From positions 300,329 through 364,328 of the forward strand of contig NZ_QAJN01000007.1 in NCBI RefSeq assembly GCF_003852425.1: 64,000 nucleotides of DNA, given 5' to 3'. The stretch comes from Paucibacter sp. KBW04 (GTDB lineage Bacteria; Pseudomonadota; Gammaproteobacteria; Burkholderiales; Burkholderiaceae_C). Positions 9,177 to 18,152 of this stretch are shown here, one piece after another (position 1 is the stretch's first letter; every line of letters begins with the position of its first letter). The translations under genes and the position numbers were made by a program. The notes below the pieces were generated by a model. It saw only the letters and a program-made list of their open reading frames with translations. It searched no databases and was not told the origin of the DNA.

Positions 9177-10111
9177 TTAAGCACCACCCGTGGGTCGACC
9201 AGCTTGTACAGCAGGTCAGTAATCAAGTTCACAACCATGGTCAGGAAAGCGATATAGATCGCGAAGGCCTGAATCACCGGATAGTCGCTGCGATTCACCG
9301 CCAGCAAGATCTCACGGCCCAGGCCCGGGATGGAGAAGAACACCTCCAGCAAGAAGCTGCCGACGAAGACGCCAGGCAGGGCCACCGAGATATTCGTCAT
9401 GATGGGGATCATGGCGTTGCGCAGCACGTGCTTGAGCAGGATGGTGCGCTCGGTCAGACCCTTGGCGCGCGCGGTGCGCACATAGTCATGGCCGATTTCG
9501 TCCAGGAAGAAGGTGCGATACAGACGGGTGTAGGGCGCAATCGCCACCGCCACCGCCACAAAAATAGGCAGGGGGGCGTAGGTGGTCAGATTGGTCCAGA
9601 CGCTGTCCGTCCAGCCCTGCACCGGGAACCAGCCCAGGCGGAAGGCGAACACATACTGGCCCACGATCACATAGACCAGCAGCGAGATGGAGACCGCCAC
9701 CGTGCTCAGAATCATCACCGTGCGGTCGGTCAGGCTGCCGCGCACATAGGCCACGGCCAGGGCGAAGGGAATCGCCAGCAGGACTTCCAGGATCAGGATG
9801 GGCAGCATGACGGTCAGCGTCGCCGGCAGGCGGCTGGCAAACAGGCTGGAGACCTGTTCATTGGTCGCCCAGCTCTTGCCCCAGTCAAAGGTCACGATCT
9901 GCTTGATGAAGATCAAGAGCTGTTCCCAGACCGGCTTGTTCAGACCCAGCTGTTCGCGAATCGCATTGATCTGCTCGGGGCTGGCATTCAGGCCCCCCAT
10001 GATTTCGGCGGGATCACCACCGAAGTACTTGAAAAGAAAGAACACCAGCAGCACGACGCCGAGCAAGGTCGGAATCATTTGCCACAAGCGCCTGAACAGG
10101 TAGGCCACCAT
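9173..10111 (-). CDS. Peptide-type ABC importer permease (OppB/YejB-like)
   Basis: Inner-membrane permease, 312 aa, of the DppB/OppB/YejB group. It opens with MVAYLFRRLWQMIPTLLGVVLL, the classic first helix, and has about six TM helices. The coupling loop is RTARAKGLTERTILLKHVLRN. It is the first gene of the minus-strand importer operon and is translationally coupled to the next permease. The 280-bp gap upstream separates it from the divergent binding-protein genes and must hold both promoters. Confidence 0.92.
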   Translation of the reverse strand: MVAYLFRRLWQMIPTLLGVVLLVFFLFKYFGGDPAEIMGGLNASPEQINAIREQLGLNKPVWEQLLIFIKQIVTFDWGKSWATNEQVSSLFASRLPATLTVMLPILILEVLLAIPFALAVAYVRGSLTDRTVMILSTVAVSISLLVYVIVGQYVFAFRLGWFPVQGWTDSVWTNLTTYAPLPIFVAVAVAIAPYTRLYRTFFLDEIGHDYVRTARAKGLTERTILLKHVLRNAMIPIMTNISVALPGVFVGSFLLEVFFSIPGLGREILLAVNRSDYPVIQAFAIYIAFLTMVVNLITDLLYKLVDPRVVLK

Positions 10112-10255
10112 TGCTACGGGTCTCCGGGTATCAGATCGCGAAAGCGAAATTGAAAAGCTTGCTCAAACCGGCGCCCGCTTGTGATGGGGCCTAGGCTCGA
10201 ATAAGTTTCATGAAAGAAATGTGGCGCGAGTCTAGTCGACGACGCGCCCGAAATC

Positions 10256-10313
10256 CCCCGGCATTTGTCCGGGGACCCTGAATTCATCGGCCTTGTGGGC
10301 GGCGTTCGCCCAC
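10256..10313 (+). promoter_or_regulatory. Two consecutive perfect hairpins in the divergent importer / binding-protein promoter region
   Basis: CCCCGG (10256-10261) pairs with CCGGGG (10269-10274) across a 7-nt loop. GTGGGCG (10295-10301) pairs with CGCCCAC (10307-10313) across a 5-nt loop. Both lie in the ~130 bp before the first binding-protein start. They could be a leader attenuator, protein-binding sites, or by-products of high G+C. Confidence 0.35.
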
Positions 10314-10391
10314 ATAAACCCCGCCGTGGCACTAGACTTCGCGACTGCGCGCAGGGCCACGAGTTCTGTCGTCCGTCTCTCTATTCCAAGA

Positions 10392-12335
10392 ATGAAACCC
10401 GTGAATAAAGCCCGTCCGGCCCACTCGGCCTGGCCCCAAGCCATGCACAAGACCACCCCCACCGCCCAGCCTCCCGCCCGCTCATTGGGCCTGCAAAAAT
10501 TGATGGCCTGCCTCAGTTTTTCTGTGGCTGCGGCCGCGGTCTTTAGCGCCACGGCAACGAGCGCCAGCGCGCAAGCCGCCGCCGCGGCGGCGCCCAGCAG
10601 CGAGCCCAAGGTCTTGCGCTATGCCTTCCGCGTGGCCGAAACCGGCTTCGACCCGGCGCAGATCTCCGACACCTATTCCAAGACCGTGGCCGCCGGCATC
10701 TTCGATGCGCCGCTGAAGTACGAGTACCTGTCCAAGACGCCCAAGCTGCAGCCCAACACCTTGGTGGCCTTGCCGGAGATCTCGGCCGACTTCAAGACCC
10801 TGACCTTCGAAGTCAAACCCGGCATTTACTTCAACGACGATGAGGCCTTCAAGGGCAAGAAGCGTGAGCTGACGGCGGCCGACTACATCTACTCCATCAA
10901 GCGCCATTACGACCCGCTGTGGAAGAGCCCCAATCTCTATCTGCTGGAGAACGTCAAGATCCTGGGCCTCTCAGAGCTGCGCCAGAAGTTGATGAAGGCC
11001 AAGAAGCCTTTTGACTACGACCAGCCGGTGGAAGGCTTGCAGGAGCTCAGCCGCTACAAATTCCAGATCAAGCTGGGCGTGGGTGACCCGCGCTTCGTCT
11101 ACCAGTTTGCCGACCACGCCTTCCTGGGCGCCGTCGCCCGTGAGGTGGTGGAGTTGTATGGCGACAAGATCATGGAACACCCGGTCGGCACCAATGCTTG
11201 GCGCCTGGCCGAGTGGCGCCGCAGCTCACGCATCGTGCTTGAGAAGAACCCCAACTTCCGCGAGGAGTACTACCGCGAGCAAGCCCCTGCAGACAAGCCC
11301 GAGCTGGCCGCCCAGGTCAAGGCCTTGCAAGGCAAGCGCGTCCCCATGATCGATCGGGTGGAGATCGCCATCATCGAAGAAGCCCAGCCGCGTTGGCTGT
11401 CCTTCCTGGGCAACGAGGCAGAAGTCTTGCCCGAGGTGCCGTTTGAATTCGCCGGCATCGCCTTCCCCGGCGACAAGCTGGCCCCCAATCTGGCCAAGCG
11501 CGGCATTCAGATGACCCGCTTCATCTACCCCGAGATCGCCTTCTCCTATTTCAATATGGAAGACCCGATCGTGGGCGGCTACACGCCGGAGAAGATCGCG
11601 CTGCGCCGCGCCATCTCCCTGGGCATGGAGGTGGACAAGCAGATCCGCCTGGCTCGTCGCGGCCAGGGCATCCCGGTGCAAGGCCCCACCATCCCCGGTG
11701 TGTTCGGCTATGACCCGAGCTTTAAATCGGAGATGAGCGAATACAACCTGCCCAAGGCCAAGGCCTTGTTGGACCTGTACGGCTATACCGACAAAAACGG
11801 CGACGGCTGGCGCGATATGCCCGACGGCTCACCCCTGCGCATCGAGTACGCCACCCAGCCCAATAGCGACAGCCGCCAGCTGGCAGAGCTTTGGAACAAG
11901 GGCATGGACGCCTTGAAGATCAAGATGGTGTTCAAGACCGCCAAATGGCCGGAGAACCTCAAGTCCGCCAACGCGGGCAAGCTGCAGATGTGGGGCGTCA
12001 GCTGGGTCGCGAGCACCCCGGACAACGACACCTTCATGGCGCTTGCGGATGGCGGCGCCATCGGCAAGGCCAATAAGGCGCGCTTCAATCTGGCGGCCTA
12101 CAACGCCATCTACCAAAAGCAAAAAGCCCTGCCCGACGGCCCCGAGCGCCTGGCCGCCATGCGCGAAGCCCAGCGCCTGATGATCGCCTACATGCCCTAC
12201 AAGATGGACATCCACCGCATCTTCACCGACTTCTCCCAGCCCTGGGTCAAGGGCTATGAGCGCAATGTCTTTGTCCGCACCTTCTGGAACTATGTGGACA
12301 TCGACGCCGAGGCACAAAAGCCCTTCCTGAACTAA
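10392..12335 (+). CDS. ABC transporter solute-binding protein, family 5 (copy 1 of 4)
   Basis: Periplasmic solute-binding protein of the SBP_bac_5 (DppA/OppA/YejA-like) superfamily, 647 aa from the ATG at 10392. An ATG at 10443 gives a shorter, more conventional leader and is a fair alternative. A Sec-type signal (LMACLSFSVAAAAVFSATATSASA) precedes the mature start. The family core begins at PKVLRYAFRVAETGFDPAQ, and the C-terminus carries the block shared by all four copies (QPWVKGYERNVF, then FWNYVDID). It lacks the KGRRLPMLDR-type wording common to copies 2-4 and its lobe II is the most divergent, so it may recognise a different ligand. It reads away from the importer operon, whose subunits it probably feeds. 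Confidence 0.88.
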   Translation: MKPVNKARPAHSAWPQAMHKTTPTAQPPARSLGLQKLMACLSFSVAAAAVFSATATSASAQAAAAAAPSSEPKVLRYAFRVAETGFDPAQISDTYSKTVAAGIFDAPLKYEYLSKTPKLQPNTLVALPEISADFKTLTFEVKPGIYFNDDEAFKGKKRELTAADYIYSIKRHYDPLWKSPNLYLLENVKILGLSELRQKLMKAKKPFDYDQPVEGLQELSRYKFQIKLGVGDPRFVYQFADHAFLGAVAREVVELYGDKIMEHPVGTNAWRLAEWRRSSRIVLEKNPNFREEYYREQAPADKPELAAQVKALQGKRVPMIDRVEIAIIEEAQPRWLSFLGNEAEVLPEVPFEFAGIAFPGDKLAPNLAKRGIQMTRFIYPEIAFSYFNMEDPIVGGYTPEKIALRRAISLGMEVDKQIRLARRGQGIPVQGPTIPGVFGYDPSFKSEMSEYNLPKAKALLDLYGYTDKNGDGWRDMPDGSPLRIEYATQPNSDSRQLAELWNKGMDALKIKMVFKTAKWPENLKSANAGKLQMWGVSWVASTPDNDTFMALADGGAIGKANKARFNLAAYNAIYQKQKALPDGPERLAAMREAQRLMIAYMPYKMDIHRIFTDFSQPWVKGYERNVFVRTFWNYVDIDAEAQKPFLN

Positions 12336-12352
12336 GCCTCCGCGCCGGCCCG

Positions 12353-12374
12353 GCCTCGGCTCAAGCGCCGAGGC
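12353..12374 (+). other. Intercistronic hairpin between binding-protein genes 1 and 2
   Basis: A perfect 8-bp stem, GCCTCGGC (12353-12360) with GCCGAGGC (12367-12374), encloses a 6-nt loop. It lies 18 bp after the stop of copy 1. No U-run follows, so full termination is unlikely. A role as mRNA stabiliser or partial attenuator that raises copy 1 relative to copies 2-4 is inference. Confidence 0.5.
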
Positions 12375-12446
12375 CCGCCTCTCTCGCCAAGCCCCTCACC
12401 GGCGCCGCCTGCAGCACCAGGCGCTGGCAACAGGATTTGTCTCTTG

Positions 12447-14306
12447 ATGAAAAAGAAGATGATGACGATGTTGTCCTGCCTGAAGCTGCTGCCCCTGGCC
12501 GTCGCACTCTGGCTGCCCTTGACTGGGCATGCACAAAACGCCGCAGCGGCGGCTGCTGCTGCTACGAGCCCAAGCGAGCCCAAGGTCTTGCGCTACGCCT
12601 TCCGCGTCGCCGAGACCTCGTTTGATCCGACCCAGATCAACGACATCTACTCCCGCGTCATCACCGCCCATGTGTTCGAAACGCTTTATGCCTACGACCA
12701 CCTGGCCCGGCCCATCCAGATACGCCCGCTGATCGCTCAGGCCCTGCCTGAGACGAATGCGAATTTCACCCGCTTCACCATCCGCATCCGCCCCGGCATC
12801 TACTTCGCCGACGACCCGGCCTTCAAAGGCCAGCGCCGCGAACTGACTGCGCAGGACTTCGTCTACACCTTCAAGCGCTTTGCCGACCCGCGCAACAAAA
12901 GCCCCAACTGGGCGGGCTTTGAAGAGGCCGGGCTCTTGGGCCTGGCCGAGCTGCGCCAGCAAGCCTTGAAGAGCGGCAAGCCTTTTGACTACGAACGCGA
13001 GATCCCCGGCCTGCGCGCCCTGGACCGCTACACCTTGCAGCTCAAGACTGCCGAGCCCCGCCCGCGCTTGCAGGAGCTGATCCTGACCGGCAACGACCTC
13101 TACGGCGCCATGGCGCGTGAGGTAGTGGAGTTCTACGGCGACAAGATCGGTGAGCACCCGGTCGGCACCGGCCCCTTTGTGCTCAAGTCCTGGCGGCGCT
13201 CCTCGCAAATCGTGCTGGAACGCAACCCCGCTTATCGCGAGCGTTACTACGACGCCCAGCCCGCCGCCGAAGACGCCGAGGGTCAGGCCTTGCTGGCCCG
13301 CCTCAAGGGCCGCCGCCTGCCCATGCTGGACCGGGTGGAGGTCGCCATCATCGAAGAGAACCAGCCGCGCTGGCTGTCCTTTCTGAATGGCGAGCACGAC
13401 TTCATGGAGCAGTTGCCCGAGGACTTCATAGGCCAGGCCATGCCCGGCGGCCACCTCGCCCCCAACCTGGCCAAGAAAGGCCTGCGCGCGTATCCAGCCG
13501 TGGGCTCGGATGTGACGCTGACCGCCTTCAATATGGAGGACCCGCTGGTAGGCGGCTACACGGCGCCCCAAGTCGCCTTGCGTCGGGCCATCTCCCTGGC
13601 CCTGGACATCCCGCGCGAGATCCTGCTGGTACGGCGCGGCCAGGCGATTCAGGCGCAGAGCAATATCGCCCCCTTCACCACCGGCTACTCGGCCGAGTAC
13701 AAAAGCGATATGGCCAGCCATGACCTGGCCCGCGCCAAGGCCTTGCTGGACGTGTATGGCTATGTGGACCGCGATGGCGATGGCTGGCGTGAACGCCCCG
13801 ATGGCAGCCCGCTGGTCCTGCTGCGCAACACCCAGTCCGACTCGCAGTACCGCCAGCTCGACGAGCAGTGGCAAAAAGCCATGAACGATCTGGGCTTGCG
13901 CCTGGAGATGAAGGTGGCGAAGTGGCCGGAAAACCTCAAGGCCGCGCGCGCTGGCCGCTTCATGACCTGGAGCGTGGGCTCGCGGGCCGAGCAAAAAGAT
14001 GGGCTGAAGTCTTTGCAAAGACTCTATGGCCCGGCCAGCGGCGGGCAAAACCTCTCGCGCTTCAACCAGCCCGAGTTCAACCGCATCTACGAGCAGATGC
14101 AGAGCATGGCGGATGGCCCAGCCCGTGAGGCCTTGTTCCTACAAGCCAAGCGCCTGGCCGCGGTCTACGTTCCGTACAAACCCCATGTGCACCGGCTTTA
14201 CACCGATATGGGCCAGTCTTGGCTGTTAGGCTACCGGCGCCCCGTGTTCTGGCTGGATTTCTGGCAGTACGTGGACGTCGATAACAGCCTACGCCCCAAG
14301 CCCTAG
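12447..14306 (+). CDS. ABC transporter solute-binding protein, family 5 (copy 2 of 4)
   Basis: Periplasmic SBP_bac_5 protein, 619 aa. The ATG at 12447 is preferred over the TTG immediately before it. A Sec signal (LKLLPLAVALWLPLTGHAQ) is followed by an Ala-rich linker and the core starting at PKVLRYAFRVAETSFDPTQ. Conserved landmarks shared with copies 3 and 4 are HPVGTGPF, the RRSS.I.LERNP strand, LDRVEVAIIEENQPRWLSFLNG and the C-terminal FWQYVDVDN block. It is separated from copy 1 by 111 bp containing a hairpin, and from copy 3 by only 2 bp, so copies 2-4 form a tight unit. The copies diverge throughout rather than repeating exactly, so this is not an assembly duplication. Confidence 0.9.
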   Translation: MKKKMMTMLSCLKLLPLAVALWLPLTGHAQNAAAAAAAATSPSEPKVLRYAFRVAETSFDPTQINDIYSRVITAHVFETLYAYDHLARPIQIRPLIAQALPETNANFTRFTIRIRPGIYFADDPAFKGQRRELTAQDFVYTFKRFADPRNKSPNWAGFEEAGLLGLAELRQQALKSGKPFDYEREIPGLRALDRYTLQLKTAEPRPRLQELILTGNDLYGAMAREVVEFYGDKIGEHPVGTGPFVLKSWRRSSQIVLERNPAYRERYYDAQPAAEDAEGQALLARLKGRRLPMLDRVEVAIIEENQPRWLSFLNGEHDFMEQLPEDFIGQAMPGGHLAPNLAKKGLRAYPAVGSDVTLTAFNMEDPLVGGYTAPQVALRRAISLALDIPREILLVRRGQAIQAQSNIAPFTTGYSAEYKSDMASHDLARAKALLDVYGYVDRDGDGWRERPDGSPLVLLRNTQSDSQYRQLDEQWQKAMNDLGLRLEMKVAKWPENLKAARAGRFMTWSVGSRAEQKDGLKSLQRLYGPASGGQNLSRFNQPEFNRIYEQMQSMADGPAREALFLQAKRLAAVYVPYKPHVHRLYTDMGQSWLLGYRRPVFWLDFWQYVDVDNSLRPKP

Positions 14307-14308
14307 AG

Positions 14309-16171
14309 ATGATGAAACGATCGCAAGCCCGTCGAAATTTCTTGACCCGAACGGCCTCCCGAGGTCTTGCGATCACGGCACTGCTGAGCGGCCTCGGCCT
14401 GGCGGCTTCGCCAGCCCAGGCCGCTGCGCCGCAAAAAGAGGCCGCAGACGAGAAGGTGATGCGCTATGCCTTCAAGATCGCCGAGACCGGCTTTGACCCG
14501 GCCAAGGTGCAAGACCTCTACTCCCGCATCATCACCCAGCAGATTTACGAGGGCCTCTACACCTTCGACTATCTGGCCCGACCCTTCAAGCTCAAACCCC
14601 TGACGGCCGCCGCCCTGCCCGAGCACAGCGCCGACTTCAAGACTTGGACGATTCGGATCAAACCCGGCATCTACTTCGCCGAGGACCCCGCCTTCAAAGG
14701 CAAGAAGCGCGAGCTGACGGCGGCCGACTACGTCTACAGCTTCAAGCGCTTTGCCGACCCGGTGACCAATAGCCCCACCTGGGATGGGCTGGAAGAACAG
14801 CATCTGCTGGGCTTGAACGAGTACCGCGCCGAGATCGAGAAAAGCAAAAAGCCCTTCGACTACGACAAGGCCATCCCCGGCCTGCTGGCCCTGGACCGCT
14901 ACACCTTGCAGCTCAGGCTGGCCGAGGCTCGACCCCGCCTGCCCCAGGTCTTGGCCGACGGCAGCTTGCTGGGCGCCGTGGCCCGCGAGGTGATCGAGAC
15001 CTATGGCGACAAAAGCATGGAGCACCCGGTGGGCACCGGCCCCTTCAAGCTGGGCAATTGGCGGCGCAGCAGCCTGATCGAGCTGGTCCGCAACCCCGAC
15101 TATCGCGAGCGCTATTACGACGCCGAACCCAATGCCGATGACGCCGAGGGTCAGGCCTTGCTGGCCCGCTTCAAGGGCCGGCGCCTGCCCATGCTGGATC
15201 GGGTCGAGGTGGCCATCATCGAAGAGAACCAGCCACGCTGGTTGTCCTTTCTGAACGGCCAGTTCGACCTGCTCTACACCTTGCCGGAGGACTTCACCTC
15301 GCAAGCCATCCCCGGCGGCAAGCTGGCGCCGACCCTGGCCAAGAAGGGAATGCACAGCTACACGGTGGTGGCTTCCGATGTGCTGTTCACCGTCTTCAAT
15401 ATGGAAGACCCGGTGCTGGGCGGCTTTGAGCCCGCCCACATCGCTCTGCGCCGCGCCATCTCGCTGGCCACCAATGCCGAGCGCGAGATGAAGATCGCCC
15501 GCCGCGACCAGGCCATCAGCGCGCAGTCCATCATGCTGCCCCACACCACCGGCTACGACGCGCAGTTCAAGAGCGAGAACGGCGACTTTGACCCGCAACG
15601 TGCCCGCGCCCTGCTGGACCTCTACGGCTATGTGGACCGCAACGGCGATGGCTGGCGCGAGCAACCCGATGGCAGCCCCCTGCTGCTGGAGAGCTTGACC
15701 ACGCCGGACAGCTTCCAGCGCCAGATCGATGAAATCTGGGCCAAGAGCCTGGCTCAGATCGGCCTGCAGGTGAAGTTCAAATCGGCCAAATGGCCGGAAA
15801 ACCTGAAAAGCTTGCGCGCCGGCAAGTTCCAAATCTGGTCCTTGGGCAGTTCCGCCTCCTCACCCGATGGGCAGGACGCGCTGGGCTTTTTCTACAGCCC
15901 GCGCATCGGCGGCCAGAACTACGCCCGTTTCAATCTGCCCGCCATGGACAAGCTCTACGAGCAGGCCAACAGCATGCCGGACGGCCCAGAGCGCGAGGCG
16001 GTGTTCCGCGATGCCAAGCGTCTGGGTGTGGCCTATGCGCCTTATCGCGCGCGCGGCCATCGCCTGATCACCGACATCGCCCAGCCCTGGCTGATCGGCT
16101 ACCGCCGCCCGCAGTTCGCGCAGGACTGGTGGCAGTACGTGGACATCGACAACAGTCGCAAAAAGCCCTGA
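14309..16171 (+). CDS. ABC transporter solute-binding protein, family 5 (copy 3 of 4), Tat-type leader
   Basis: Periplasmic SBP_bac_5 protein, 620 aa. Its leader differs from the other three: SQARRNFLTRTASRG precedes a mild hydrophobic stretch ending SPAQA, which matches the twin-arginine consensus S/T-R-R-x-F-L. This suggests folded export through Tat, whereas the sister proteins have plain Sec signals. The core runs from EKVMRYAFKIAETGFDPAK to FAQDWWQYVDIDN and shares HPVGTGPF, LPMLDRVEVAIIEENQPRW and the calcium-loop-like DRNGDGWREQPDG segment with its neighbours. It starts 2 bp after copy 2 and overlaps copy 4 by one base (TGATG). Confidence 0.9.
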   Translation: MMKRSQARRNFLTRTASRGLAITALLSGLGLAASPAQAAAPQKEAADEKVMRYAFKIAETGFDPAKVQDLYSRIITQQIYEGLYTFDYLARPFKLKPLTAAALPEHSADFKTWTIRIKPGIYFAEDPAFKGKKRELTAADYVYSFKRFADPVTNSPTWDGLEEQHLLGLNEYRAEIEKSKKPFDYDKAIPGLLALDRYTLQLRLAEARPRLPQVLADGSLLGAVAREVIETYGDKSMEHPVGTGPFKLGNWRRSSLIELVRNPDYRERYYDAEPNADDAEGQALLARFKGRRLPMLDRVEVAIIEENQPRWLSFLNGQFDLLYTLPEDFTSQAIPGGKLAPTLAKKGMHSYTVVASDVLFTVFNMEDPVLGGFEPAHIALRRAISLATNAEREMKIARRDQAISAQSIMLPHTTGYDAQFKSENGDFDPQRARALLDLYGYVDRNGDGWREQPDGSPLLLESLTTPDSFQRQIDEIWAKSLAQIGLQVKFKSAKWPENLKSLRAGKFQIWSLGSSASSPDGQDALGFFYSPRIGGQNYARFNLPAMDKLYEQANSMPDGPEREAVFRDAKRLGVAYAPYRARGHRLITDIAQPWLIGYRRPQFAQDWWQYVDIDNSRKKP

Positions 16172-18003
16172 TGAAAAACATGCGGACCTCTTTCGCTTCT
16201 TGCTTGAAAAAGTTTTTCGGGGCCGCCGCACTGCTGGCTGCGTTGCCGCTGAGCTTGGCCCTGGCCGCTGAGGCGAAGCCCGCGCCCAAGGTGCTGCGCT
16301 ATGCCTTCGAGATTGCAGAGACCAATTTCGACCCGGCGCAGATCAGCGACACCTACTCCCGCACCATCACCCCGCATATTTTTGAGGCGCTCTACGCCTT
16401 CGACTACCTGGCCCTGCCGGTCAAGGCCAAGCCGCTGACGGCGGCCGCCTTGCCCGAGGTTACGAACGACTTCAAGACCTGGACCATCAAACTCAAGCCC
16501 GGCATCTACTTCGCGGACGACCCGGCCTTCAAAGGCAAAAAGCGTGAGCTGACGGCGGCCGACTACGTCTTTAGCTTCAAGCGCTTTGCCGACCCCAAGA
16601 TCAAGGCTCCCCTCTACGCCAGCCTGGAGGAGATGGGCATCCAGGGCCTGCGCGCCCTGCGCGACAAGGCCATGGCCGAGAAGCGCGCGCTGGACTACGA
16701 CGCGCCCCTGCCCGGCCTGCGCGCCCTGGACCGCTACACCTTGCAGATCAATCTGGACCAGCCTCGGCCGCGCCTGCTGGACAACCTCGCCAGCAACGAC
16801 CTGCTGGGTGCTGTGGCCCGCGAGGTGGTGGAGTATTACGGCGACCGCATCACCGAGCACCCCGTGGGCACCGGCCCCTTTGTGCTCAAACAATGGCGGC
16901 GCTCCAGCCTCATCGTGCTGGAGAAAAACCCGGGCTATCGCGAACGCTTTTACGAGGCGGAACCGGCCGCCGACGATGCCGAGGGCCAAGCCCTGGTCGC
17001 CCGCTTCAAGGGCCGACGCATCCCCATGATCGACCGGGTGGAGATTTCCATCATCGAGGAGTCCCAGCCCCGTTGGCTGAGCTTCTTGAATGGCGAGGCC
17101 GACCTGTCCTTCATCGTGCCCAATGACTTCATCAACACCGCCCTGCCCGGTGGCAAGCTGGCACCCAATCTGCTCAAACGCGGCATGCATCTGCACCGCA
17201 TCTTGGCGGCCGATGAAGCCTTCACCTTCTTCAATATGGAAGACCCGACGGTAGGCGGCTACACGCCGGCTCAGGTAGCGCTGCGCCGTGCCATCTCCCT
17301 GGGGCTGGATGTGGAGAAAGAGATCCGCCAGGTGCGGCGCGGCCAGGCCGTGCTGGCGCAAAGCCATGTGGTCCCGCATACCTCGGGCTACGACCCCAAG
17401 TACCGCTCCGAGATGAGCAACTACGACCCGGCTCGGGCGGCTGGCTTGTTGGATGCCTACGGCTTTGTGGACCGCGACGGAGACGGCTGGCGCGACCGGC
17501 CCGATGGCTCGCCATTGCTGCTTGAGGTGGCGACGCAACCGGATTCGCAGTCCCGCCAGTACGACGAGTTATGGCAGCGTTCCTTTGATGCCCTGCACAT
17601 CCGGGTCAAGTTCTTTGCCGGCAAATGGCCAGAGCAAATGAAGGCAGCCCGCGCCGGCAAGCTGATGCTGTGGATGATGGGCAATCAAGCCGACTCGCCC
17701 GATGGCCTGGAGACCTTGCAATACATGTACGGCCCCCAAGCGGGCAACCAGAACATCTCACGCTTTAGGCTGAAGGAGTTCGACGATTTGTACGAGCGCA
17801 TGTTGGTGATGCCCGACGGCCCCGAGCGCGAAGCCCTGCTCCTCCAGGCCAAGCGCATCCAGGCGGCCTACATGCCCATCAAGACCCATGTGCACCGCAT
17901 CCGCAACGACATCTCGCAGCCCTGGCTGATCGGCTATCGCCGCCCCATGTTCCGCAATGAGTTCTGGCATTTTGTGGACATCGACAACAGCCTGCGGCCT
18001 TGA
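16171..18003 (+). CDS. ABC transporter solute-binding protein, family 5 (copy 4 of 4)
   Basis: Periplasmic SBP_bac_5 protein, 610 aa. The ATG at 16171 overlaps the TGA of copy 3, giving direct translational coupling; the frame is open further upstream only because it runs inside copy 3. The Sec signal is FFGAAALLAALPLSLALAA. The core begins PKVLRYAFEIAETNFDPAQ, and the protein ends with FRNEFWHFVDIDNSLRP. The DRDGDGWRDRPDGSP loop is shared with copies 2 and 3. It is the last gene of the binding-protein operon; no clear terminator was seen in the 149 bp that follow. Confidence 0.9.
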   Translation: MKNMRTSFASCLKKFFGAAALLAALPLSLALAAEAKPAPKVLRYAFEIAETNFDPAQISDTYSRTITPHIFEALYAFDYLALPVKAKPLTAAALPEVTNDFKTWTIKLKPGIYFADDPAFKGKKRELTAADYVFSFKRFADPKIKAPLYASLEEMGIQGLRALRDKAMAEKRALDYDAPLPGLRALDRYTLQINLDQPRPRLLDNLASNDLLGAVAREVVEYYGDRITEHPVGTGPFVLKQWRRSSLIVLEKNPGYRERFYEAEPAADDAEGQALVARFKGRRIPMIDRVEISIIEESQPRWLSFLNGEADLSFIVPNDFINTALPGGKLAPNLLKRGMHLHRILAADEAFTFFNMEDPTVGGYTPAQVALRRAISLGLDVEKEIRQVRRGQAVLAQSHVVPHTSGYDPKYRSEMSNYDPARAAGLLDAYGFVDRDGDGWRDRPDGSPLLLEVATQPDSQSRQYDELWQRSFDALHIRVKFFAGKWPEQMKAARAGKLMLWMMGNQADSPDGLETLQYMYGPQAGNQNISRFRLKEFDDLYERMLVMPDGPEREALLLQAKRIQAAYMPIKTHVHRIRNDISQPWLIGYRRPMFRNEFWHFVDIDNSLRP

Positions 18004-18152
18004 ACCGGCACGGCTCGCACAAATGGGCAGAGGACTCTAGAACTGAGGCCGAGCGGCGCGGAGTGGCTAATATCGAAGCCGTGTCCATCCATCCTGGTGC
18101 CACTGTCGGCTCGACCTGAGGGTCTGCTGCCACGCGCCACCCCCAGCCCAGC

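Noticed and set aside
10392-18003. Assembly duplication as the cause of four similar genes
   Set aside because: The copies differ in leader type, length and sequence throughout, so they are true diverged paralogs.
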